Shown: piece by piece, positions 1 to 4,803 of the stretch
Numbering within the stretch: the first letter of the stretch is position 1
Layout of the letters: every line of letters begins with the position of its first letter
NCBI GenBank assembly: GCA_937914815.1
Contig: CALDMI010000327.1
Location: forward strand, 1-6,179
Direction: 5' to 3'
DNA length: 6,179 nt
DNA from: an uncultured Clostridia bacterium
Lineage (GTDB): Bacteria; Bacillota; Clostridia; Oscillospirales; CAG-272
Made by a program: the position numbers and the translations under genes
Notes under the pieces: generated by a model
The model's database searches: none
Told to the model about the DNA's origin: nothing
Seen by the model: the letters and a program-made list of their open reading frames with translations, nothing else

Positions 1-548
1 CCGATAAAGACGGTCTTTGCCCCGGGGGGACGCCTCTTTATATCCGTGCAATGTGCTTGCATGGGCGACATGACATCGGCAAGGCACGGGAGGACATCGG
101 GAAAATATTTCTGTATAAGGAGGTTTACGGAATGACAGCAGGAGGATATGAGAATATCCCGCCGCCCCTCCTCGAGTATCTTCTGGTATTCGTTCTTTAC
201 TATCGTCGCACCTATTGCGGTCTCCTCCGCGTCGGCAAAGCCGAGCTTCTTCAGAGCCGTCCTCATACCGTTTATTCCGATACCGCGGTAGTTTGCGGCA
301 AAGGAGGGCGCGAGGCTGACATAAACCGGGGCGCCCGACTGGATAAGTACGCGTACCTTTTCGGTCTCGTCGACTATTTCCTTTGCGTTCTGCGGGCAGA
401 CGACAAAACACTGACCGCACAGAATACATTCGTTGCCTATTATATGCGCCTGATTTCCCGAGAAGCGTATTGACTTCACCGGGCAGTGGCGTATACATTT
501 GTAGCAGTTCTTGCAGTTCGATTTTTTGAGAGTAAGACAGTTAGCCAT
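1..548 (-). CDS. [FeFe]-hydrogenase-like protein, N-terminal part (putative sensory type), runs off the window
   Basis: I translated this frame by hand from the ATG at 548-546; 182 residues are visible and the C-terminus lies beyond base 1. Residues 12-22 (C12, C15, C18, C22-P) and 41-51 (C41, C44, C47, C51-P) form a two-[4Fe-4S] ferredoxin domain. The hydrogenase large-subunit fold follows, with ISSCCHSVN at 134-142 (C137, C138) and VMSPMQAHC at 159-167. These correspond to the H-cluster loop (TSCCPxW in catalytic enzymes) and the SPQQ-like segment. The usual Pro after CC is His and the Trp is lost, which resembles the putative sensory group C hydrogenases. Those often carry a C-terminal PAS domain, which cannot be seen here. 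A strong SD (GGGAGGGG, 560-553) lies in the end of the upstream gene, whose stop is 1 bp away, so translation is probably coupled. The protein is likely cytoplasmic, passing electrons between ferredoxin-type clusters and H2. The broad family is secure; the sensory subtype is an inference. Confidence 0.9.
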   Translation of the reverse strand, partial: MANCLTLKKSNCKNCYKCIRHCPVKSIRFSGNQAHIIGNECILCGQCFVVCPQNAKEIVDETEKVRVLIQSGAPVYVSLAPSFAANYRGIGINGMRTALKKLGFADAEETAIGATIVKNEYQKILEEGRRDILISSCCHSVNLLIQKYFPDVLPCLADVMSPMQAHCTDIKRRPPGAKTVFI

Positions 549-549
549 T

Positions 550-816
550 TTACCCCTCCCTGCTATTTTCAAGCGCCGGAAGAACCGTCCCGGTCCAGAA
601 GTCGCCGAAGGTCTCCGGGGTTATCCCGGTGTAGACCTCGTCCCCGACCTTTATCGTGACGCCGACGCGGTTGCACCTGCCGGTACAGAAGCTGCCCATG
701 AGGATTATATCGTCCCCGAGCCCTCCGTCCTCTATTCTTTTCTGGAGCATTTCGACTATCTGCGGGGCGCCCTTGATATGGCAGGAGGAGCCGACGCAGA
801 CCTCAACATAAATCAT
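550..816 (-). CDS. Thioredoxin-fold [2Fe-2S] protein, NuoE/HydC-like, second of a tandem pair
   Basis: This is an 88-residue protein. The cysteine pattern C7-x4-C12 and C44-x3-C48 (VCVGSSCHIKG and FCTGRC) is the ligand set of thioredoxin-like [2Fe-2S] ferredoxins, the cluster domain of NuoE and of small subunits of multimeric [FeFe] hydrogenases. It is far shorter than full NuoE (about 160 residues) and lacks that protein's N-terminal helical region, so it is a stand-alone cluster domain. It has no signal peptide or membrane segment. The start ATG overlaps the stop of the preceding paralogue by 4 bp (ATGA, 816-813) with only a weak SD in front, suggesting translational coupling. The TAA stop lies 1 bp before the hydrogenase ATG. 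The likely role is to relay electrons to or from the neighbouring hydrogenase. The redox partner (NAD(P)H, ferredoxin or none) cannot be read from the sequence, and no flavin-binding NuoF-like subunit is present in the window. Confidence 0.9.
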   Translation of the reverse strand: MIYVEVCVGSSCHIKGAPQIVEMLQKRIEDGGLGDDIILMGSFCTGRCNRVGVTIKVGDEVYTGITPETFGDFWTGTVLPALENSREG

Positions 817-1052
817 ATCTTCGCCTTTATCTCGTCGTTGAAGAACTCCTCAACGGTCTCAGGCGAGACGGAATGGAACACGCCGTCAACGGTGACGGAC
901 ACGCCGTCCTTACATCTGCCCATGCAGAATGTGCCGCCGAGCTCCACCCGGTCTCCGAGCCCGTTCTTTGCTATGAGCTCCTGGAGCGACTCGACAACCT
1001 GACGCGAGCCCTTGATGTGGCAGGACGAACCGATACAGACTGTTACTTTCAT
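813..1052 (-). CDS. Thioredoxin-fold [2Fe-2S] protein, NuoE/HydC-like, first of a tandem pair
   Basis: This is a 79-residue protein with C6-x4-C11 (VCIGSSCHIKG) and C43-x3-C47 (FCMGRC), the ligand pattern of thioredoxin-like [2Fe-2S] ferredoxins. I chose the ATG at 1052 because AAGGAGA (1067-1061) lies 8 bases upstream and because the product then begins MKVTVCIGSSC, as its paralogue does. An in-frame ATG at 1082 would add ten residues with no family resemblance and would place the SD inside the gene. It is clearly related to the next gene: both share GSSCHIKG, GLGD, FCxGRC and a C-terminal PET, which suggests tandem duplication. It is the first gene after a 103-bp gap behind the kinase gene. 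The product is probably a cytoplasmic electron-transfer protein that works with the hydrogenase encoded two genes downstream. Confidence 0.9.
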   Translation of the reverse strand: MKVTVCIGSSCHIKGSRQVVESLQELIAKNGLGDRVELGGTFCMGRCKDGVSVTVDGVFHSVSPETVEEFFNDEIKAKI

Positions 1053-1060
1053 TTTCAAAA

Positions 1061-1067
1061 TCTCCTT
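1061..1067 (-). promoter_or_regulatory. Ribosome binding site that fixes the start of the first [2Fe-2S] gene
   Basis: On the minus strand this reads AAGGAGA, 8 bases before the ATG at 1052. It favours that start over the longer in-frame ATG at 1082, which has no comparable site. Confidence 0.75.
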
Positions 1068-1073
1068 GTTTGA

Positions 1074-1100
1074 GGGCGGCATTGCCTGCCCTTTTTATTT
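1074..1100 (+). terminator. Plus-strand intrinsic-terminator-like hairpin, antisense to the hydrogenase operon leader
   Basis: On the plus strand GGGCGGC (1074-1080), loop ATT and GCCTGCCC (1084-1091) pair as seven base pairs with one bulged T, followed by TTTTTATTT. This is the shape of a rho-independent terminator for rightward transcription. No plus-strand gene precedes it, so it could only stop antisense transcription of the hydrogenase genes. Read on the minus strand, the same stem is preceded by an A-run and has no U-tract after it; there it sits directly upstream of the SD of the first [2Fe-2S] gene and could be a leader hairpin. The rest of the 1053-1155 gap holds a small CCGGA/TCCGG hairpin (1131-1144) and no convincing promoter in either direction. 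Confidence 0.4.
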
Positions 1101-1155
1101 ATGTGTTTGCTTTGGTTTTCTTTCAGTATTCCGGAAATCTCCGGGTGCGCCGTGG

Positions 1156-1899
1156 TCAGCGGAGCACGGAGTTTATAAGCGACAGGAGCGCGGGGCGCTC
1201 CTCTGCCATAGCGTGTGTATATCTCGTAGCTGCGACTATCGGAAGCCAGAGCGTGACGCGGTGGCGCTCCTCTCCGTTACGGCACGCCGCACCGGTATAT
1301 TCCTCCGAGAGCTCCTTGTGGGCTGTCACCAGAAAATGCAGACAGGTGGCGGCTATGTCCGCGGCGGGGTCTCCCTCCGTCGCATGTGACCAGTCGAGGA
1401 TATACGGCTCGCCGCCCGGGGTTATAAGGATATTCGCCGGGACGGTGTCACCGTGGCAGAGGCTGTCTCCGTCCGGGAGCGAGGCGAGGGCGGAAAGAAG
1501 CGCGCGGCAGACGGAATCCGGAAAGCCCGCCGACTCTATTTTTCTCTCCGCCTTCTCGGAAAAGCGCATGAGCGGCGGGAGCTTTTTCTTATGTATTTCC
1601 TTTGAGATTTCGGCGAGCAGCAAAGTCGCGTCCCGCCGGGGGATATCCCCGGTTTCAATCTTCCGCGAGAGGCTCTCGCCCTTTATGTAGTCGGTCACGA
1701 TGACCGGGCGCCCGTCAATCCTGCCGACCGAGCGGACGGCGGGGACGCGGAGCCCGCACTCAAGCGCGCGCTCCTGTCGGAGAGCCTCGGCAAGGACGCC
1801 GGAGAATGGGGTGCGTGGCGAGAAGACCTTCAGGCAGGCGTCACCGTCCCGGTAAACCGTCTTTTCGTTTCTGACGGCTATTATTCTGTCAAGATTCAT
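1156..1899 (-). CDS. APH-fold phosphotransferase (aminoglycoside phosphotransferase/choline kinase-like)
   Basis: This is a 247-residue protein counted from the ATG at 1899. The N-lobe begins with VYRDGDACLKVF, where K24 is the likely ATP-binding lysine. The catalytic loop is HGDTVPANIL, with D151 as probable base and N156 as metal ligand. It is followed by ILDWSHATEGDPAADIA, with D169 as the DFG-like metal aspartate and the GDPxxDIA tail typical of the APH superfamily. An in-frame GTG at 1908 overlaps the LysR stop (GTGA). I prefer the ATG because GGTGA (1909-1905) lies 5 bases before it and family members usually begin close to this point. The substrate is unknown: this superfamily acts on sugars, choline, homoserine, fructosamines and aminoglycosides, and nothing here specifically indicates drug resistance. 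It is cotranscribed behind the LysR gene, so it may be controlled with it and with the hydrogenase genes downstream. Confidence 0.88.
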   Translation of the reverse strand: MNLDRIIAVRNEKTVYRDGDACLKVFSPRTPFSGVLAEALRQERALECGLRVPAVRSVGRIDGRPVIVTDYIKGESLSRKIETGDIPRRDATLLLAEISKEIHKKKLPPLMRFSEKAERKIESAGFPDSVCRALLSALASLPDGDSLCHGDTVPANILITPGGEPYILDWSHATEGDPAADIAATCLHFLVTAHKELSEEYTGAACRNGEERHRVTLWLPIVAATRYTHAMAEERPALLSLINSVLR

Positions 1900-1904
1900 A
1901 CTCG

Positions 1905-1909
1905 TCACC
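1905..1909 (-). promoter_or_regulatory. Ribosome binding site for the phosphotransferase, overlapping the LysR stop codon
   Basis: On the minus strand this reads GGTGA, complementary to the 3' side of the anti-SD, and lies 5 bases before the ATG at 1899. Its last three bases are the TGA stop of the LysR gene, so ribosomes ending LysR arrive at this site, which favours translational coupling. It argues mildly against the GTG start at 1908. Confidence 0.5.
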
Positions 1910-2828
1910 GCCCCGGAATAGTCTCACGCCGGACGCGGCAGAGCTCGGATATAAACGCCTTATCAAGCGCCGACAGCTGATAGTCCTTGCGGTATATCAT
2001 GACATCGCGGTAAACGCGCTCTTTCGGGTCTGGGCGAGATATAAGCCCGTACCTTGCAAGGATATCGGCGGGGACCGGAGAGACGCGCATGTACATATCG
2101 GGGTGAGCGGCGAGGAGCTCAAACTGTGACGCACGCTCGTAGACGAAGATACGGCGCGGTGCCTCCGGCAATTCCTCCCGCCGGACCTCGTCAAACGGGA
2201 GGGTCGGCACGTAAGGGTCGGCATGGGCGACCTCAATAAGAGAGGAAAGCGTCTCCTCGGTTATCTCCCCCGTCGCGACGGGAGAGTTGGCGCGCATTAT
2301 AAGTACCGGGGAGAACTCGGCAACGAGCTCGCAGACAAGCCCACGCTCCTCGCACATCTCCTTGTAGTATCTGTCGTATCCGTCGGCATATCTTATAATG
2401 CCGAGCTTGCTTTCTCCCTGCAGAACATTCTTCACCGTGCGCATGGAGTTAGTCTCCCTGTACACCGCCTCGACCTCCGGGACGGAGGAAAAGCGGGCGG
2501 AAAAGTCGGTGAATGCGCGGCATATGTAGGAGGCGCGGGGTGAGGAGAGAGAAAAGTACTGTTTCCTCCCACTTCCTTTTTTGAACATTTTTTCCGCGGC
2601 GTCGACCTCACGGAGTATCGACTTTGCCGCTACCATAAATTTCTCGCCCTCCGGCGTCAGCTTCATTCCCTTTGGCGAGCGGGAGAAAACGGAGACACCG
2701 AGAGAGGATTCAAGCTCCCGTATTGCGCGGGAAAGGTTCGGCTGGTCGACGCACAGCTTCTCCGCCGCGCGGTTTATCGACCCTGCGGACGCGACCTCTA
2801 CGGCGTATCTGAGATATATCAGGTTCAT
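1905..2828 (-). CDS. LysR-type transcriptional regulator
   Basis: This is a 307-residue protein, the usual length for the family. Residues 1-60 form the winged helix-turn-helix: LRYAVEVASAGSINRAAEKL, then VDQPNLSRAIRELESSLG as the recognition region, then VSVFSRSPKGMKLTPEGE as the wing. A linker helix follows (to about residue 90), then the periplasmic-binding-protein-like effector domain (about 92-300). The effector half is divergent and does not reveal a ligand. The start is secure: ATG at 2828 with GGAGGA (2839-2834) five bases upstream, and a strong promoter 44 bp upstream. It heads the minus-strand block and directly overlaps or abuts the kinase gene. It probably controls its own operon and perhaps the divergent genes across the intergenic region, as LysR proteins commonly do. 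Its target and inducer are unknown. Confidence 0.95.
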   Translation of the reverse strand: MNLIYLRYAVEVASAGSINRAAEKLCVDQPNLSRAIRELESSLGVSVFSRSPKGMKLTPEGEKFMVAAKSILREVDAAEKMFKKGSGRKQYFSLSSPRASYICRAFTDFSARFSSVPEVEAVYRETNSMRTVKNVLQGESKLGIIRYADGYDRYYKEMCEERGLVCELVAEFSPVLIMRANSPVATGEITEETLSSLIEVAHADPYVPTLPFDEVRREELPEAPRRIFVYERASQFELLAAHPDMYMRVSPVPADILARYGLISRPDPKERVYRDVMIYRKDYQLSALDKAFISELCRVRRETIPGR

Positions 2829-2871
2829 ACCGTTCCTCCATATGATAAATATTTAACGAGTTATCTGTATT

Positions 2872-2900
2872 AGTATAGCATAGTACGACATTTTTTGCAA
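2872..2900 (-). promoter_or_regulatory. Sigma-A promoter of the LysR-led operon
   Basis: Read on the minus strand: -35 TTGCAA (2900-2895), a 17-bp spacer, and -10 TATACT (2877-2872) preceded by TGC, making an extended -10. Transcription should start near 2865, leaving a leader of about 37 bases that contains the GGAGGA ribosome site. The -35 hexamer is palindromic and is shared with a rightward promoter. Confidence 0.75.
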
Positions 2901-2923
2901 GTGCTTTTGCGGGATTTTATGAT
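2895..2923 (+). promoter_or_regulatory. Candidate rightward sigma-A promoter sharing its -35 with the LysR promoter
   Basis: Read on the plus strand: -35 TTGCAA (2895-2900), a 17-bp spacer, and -10 TATGAT (2918-2923, five of six consensus bases). Transcription would start near 2930. It does not lie close to a coding gene and would drive the structured intergenic region. Two polymerases could not use the common -35 at once, so the two directions should compete. Confidence 0.45.
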
Positions 2924-2929
2924 ATGTAA

Positions 2930-3097
2930 ACATTTATTGACATTTTGTACAGGTTTTTCCGTGCTCTGGGCGGTGCGGGAGCGTATCGACGATGTGCGGC
3001 GGAAACCGCGAAAATGATACACGGGTATACACTTGCGTTCGCGCTACCCGGTGATTTTCACCCCGTGGCGGAAAGAAACGCGGCTTTTTTCGTTTTT
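2930..3097 (+). ncRNA. Candidate structured small RNA in the divergent intergenic region
   Basis: The span begins at the start site predicted from the TTGCAA/TATGAT promoter and ends in a T-rich tract. Hairpins visible in order are: GTATC/GATAC (2983-2987 with 3016-3020) enclosing GCGG-AAA-CCGC (2999-3009); CGGGTA/TACCCG (3022-3027 with 3045-3050) enclosing GCG-TT-CGC (3035-3042); GGTGA-TTT-TCACC (3050-3062); and a terminator-like stem. No open reading frame of note lies in it. I do not recognise a known family; it does not show the single long rod of 6S RNA or any riboswitch motif I know. The coding genes on either side have their own promoters, which favours an independent transcript over a leader. 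Support is from the pattern only. Confidence 0.3.
3063..3097 (+). terminator. Weak intrinsic-terminator-like element ending the candidate RNA
   Basis: CCGTG (3063-3067) can pair with CGCGG (3079-3083), including one G-U pair, around an 11-base loop. It is followed by C, six T, CG and five T (3084-3097). The stem is weak but the U-tract is strong, and the GGTGA/TCACC hairpin stacks immediately upstream. It lies just before the promoter of the MutS-like gene, so it would insulate that gene from transcription coming from the left. Confidence 0.35.
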
Positions 3098-3101
3098 ACC
3101 C

Positions 3102-3130
3102 TTGCGCACGGCGCGCCCGTGTGATATAAT
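3102..3130 (+). promoter_or_regulatory. Sigma-A promoter of the MutS-like/pantothenate kinase block
   Basis: TTGCGC (3102-3107), a 17-bp spacer, then a perfect TATAAT (3125-3130) preceded by TGA, making an extended -10. Transcription should begin near 3137, giving a leader of about 26 bases with the ribosome site in it. No obvious operator was recognised. Confidence 0.75.
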
Positions 3131-3150
3131 AATGCTGTAATACTGTATAC

Positions 3151-3155
3151 GGGAG
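3151..3155 (+). promoter_or_regulatory. Ribosome binding site supporting a TTG start
   Basis: GGGAG ends 7 bases before the TTG at 3163. The short promoter-to-gene distance and this site support TTG as the true start codon of the MutS-like gene. Confidence 0.65.
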
Positions 3156-3162
3156 TACTGTT

Positions 3163-4800
3163 TTGGAAAACCGATTTTTAAGTCTTTTGTACCCGGACGA
3201 GGAGTCTCTCGTCCGTCATTCATCGCGCGACAATCTGCCGGACATCACACCGGAGGTCTGCGACGAGCTCGGACTCAGCGAGCTTTTCGACCTGCGCACA
3301 TCCGACCTCTCCGACTTTTTCACCTCCGACCCGCGCGTCATAGAATACCGCCAGTCGACCCTCGCCGACATGCTATCCGTCCCCGAGATACGCGACACGC
3401 TCTGCCGTGTTCAGCCGGTGCTTAACGACATTGAGGAGCTGCGCCGCCTCGACAGCGAGCAGACCGGGATTGCCGACTCCTACCTTTACAGCATAACCGA
3501 GATAGAGCTCTACGTCAGCTGTATCGACGCGATAGCCGAGGGGCTCACCCCGGTGCGCGACAGGATAAAGAGCCCGGCTATTTCGGGACTCTGCTCTCTT
3601 GTCTCGGAGCTCGTCGACTCGGAATATTACCGCGAGCTCAACAAAAAGTTGAACGCGCTCTCCTCCCGTGTCCGCGAGGTGAAGAGCATAACCATAGGCG
3701 TGAATCTCGACAATCAGCTCCGCCCTACGAACGCCGGGGTCATCTCGGTGAACTCCGAGACCTTCAAGTCCGGGCGGGTGCTCGATAAAATTCTCCGTCT
3801 CTCGTTCAGAAATGACGCTTTTACCTGCATAGCCCCGCTCTCCCCTGTCGGAAAGGGACAGAGCGACAACCGGCGCGAGGCGCTCAGCGCGGCGTTCAAC
3901 TCCGCGCTTGAAGATGTGTTCCGCTCCTCTGTCAAGGGGTGGCGGGAAATAGCCGGTGAGTATGTTCTTGACAGCACCGACTTTCTTCTCCGACTCCTGC
4001 CCGAGATAGAGTTTGTGACGCGGGCTGTCGCGCTCGTGGAGCGAATACGGGAGAAGGGGTGCGAGATGGTATTCCCCACCCTCCGTCCGATGGACGAGAA
4101 AGCGTTCTCGGCAAAGGGGCTCTACAACCCGCGCGTCGCCCTCATGATAGACGACGGGATAGTGAAAAATGACCTTTCATTTGACAAGGACGCAAGCATA
4201 TATGTTCTGACCGGACCTAACCGGGGCGGAAAATCGGTAATCACCGTCGCGGTCGGCGCGGCGCAGGCGCTCGCCCAGCTTGGACTCCCGGTTCCGGCGG
4301 ACGAACTCACTCTCTCCCCTGTCGACGGAATATTCACCCACTTCCCGGAGGGGGCGGACGACACGATAGACAAGGGGCGGCTCGGCGAGGAGTGCGCAAG
4401 GCTCCGCGAGATTTTTGACAATGTGACCGAGTACAGCCTTATTCTTCTTGACGAATCGCTCTCCTCAACCGGAGCATACGAGGCGTCGTACATTGCGGCG
4501 GAGGTTCTTTCCGGATTTGCGGCGGTCGGCTGTCGGGGGATATTCTCAACCCACCTGCACGAGCTCGCCGCCCGGGTGCCGGAGATAAACCGCCGTTCTG
4601 CCGAATGTGGTGGCGTGCCTGTCGACACGCTCGTCGCGGGGATAGAGGGTGAGGGCAAGCGCTCGTTTGTAATAACCCGCGCAAAGCCGGACGGAAAGTC
4701 ATATGCCCGCGACATTGCGGACAGATACGGTCTCTCGTTTGAGAGCATAATGAACGGAATAAAATCAAAAAACGGCGGGCAGGACCCGCAGAAAGCATGA
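3163..4800 (+). CDS. Short MutS-family ATPase lacking mismatch-recognition domains
   Basis: This is a 545-residue protein with a TTG start. The C-terminal third is a MutS-type ABC ATPase: Walker A GPNRGGKS (351-358; MutS has GPNMGGKS), a Q-loop-like THFPEGADDTIDKG (392-405), Walker B LILLDES (426-432, D430 and E431), a D-loop SSTGAYEA (434-441), and the switch histidine in FSTHLHEL (461-468, H464). Residues 1-340 are mostly helical with a MutS core/lever look. The N-terminal mismatch-binding Phe-x-Glu domain is absent, as is the C-terminal Smr nuclease of MutS2; both of those proteins are much longer (roughly 780-900 residues). It belongs with the poorly characterised MutS-related proteins. 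It probably binds ATP, dimerises and acts on DNA, but involvement in mismatch repair should not be assumed. The pantothenate kinase gene follows after 3 bp. Confidence 0.9.
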   Translation: MENRFLSLLYPDEESLVRHSSRDNLPDITPEVCDELGLSELFDLRTSDLSDFFTSDPRVIEYRQSTLADMLSVPEIRDTLCRVQPVLNDIEELRRLDSEQTGIADSYLYSITEIELYVSCIDAIAEGLTPVRDRIKSPAISGLCSLVSELVDSEYYRELNKKLNALSSRVREVKSITIGVNLDNQLRPTNAGVISVNSETFKSGRVLDKILRLSFRNDAFTCIAPLSPVGKGQSDNRREALSAAFNSALEDVFRSSVKGWREIAGEYVLDSTDFLLRLLPEIEFVTRAVALVERIREKGCEMVFPTLRPMDEKAFSAKGLYNPRVALMIDDGIVKNDLSFDKDASIYVLTGPNRGGKSVITVAVGAAQALAQLGLPVPADELTLSPVDGIFTHFPEGADDTIDKGRLGEECARLREIFDNVTEYSLILLDESLSSTGAYEASYIAAEVLSGFAAVGCRGIFSTHLHELAARVPEINRRSAECGGVPVDTLVAGIEGEGKRSFVITRAKPDGKSYARDIADRYGLSFESIMNGIKSKNGGQDPQKA

Positions 4801-4803
4801 TAT

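Noticed and set aside
51..473. 140-codon plus-strand frame opposite the hydrogenase
   Set aside because: The opposite strand has two ferredoxin motifs and an H-cluster loop; this frame has no family resemblance.
511..1002. Long plus-strand open frames opposite the two [2Fe-2S] genes
   Set aside because: They are antisense to genes with clear cysteine motifs, lack ribosome sites and show no recognisable protein features.
1156..1899. Reading the APH-fold kinase as an aminoglycoside resistance gene
   Set aside because: The motifs show only the superfamily. The chromosomal operon context with LysR and redox genes gives no support for drug modification.
2937..2965. Perfect TTGACA -35-like hexamer at 2937-2942 on the plus strand
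   Set aside because: No acceptable -10 at 16-18 bp downstream (the bases there read around CGTGCT), so it is not a promoter by itself.
3141..3161. Direct repeat TACTGT (3141-3146 and 3156-3161) flanking the ribosome site of the MutS-like gene
   Set aside because: Only six bases long and unsupported by any known operator; it may be chance.
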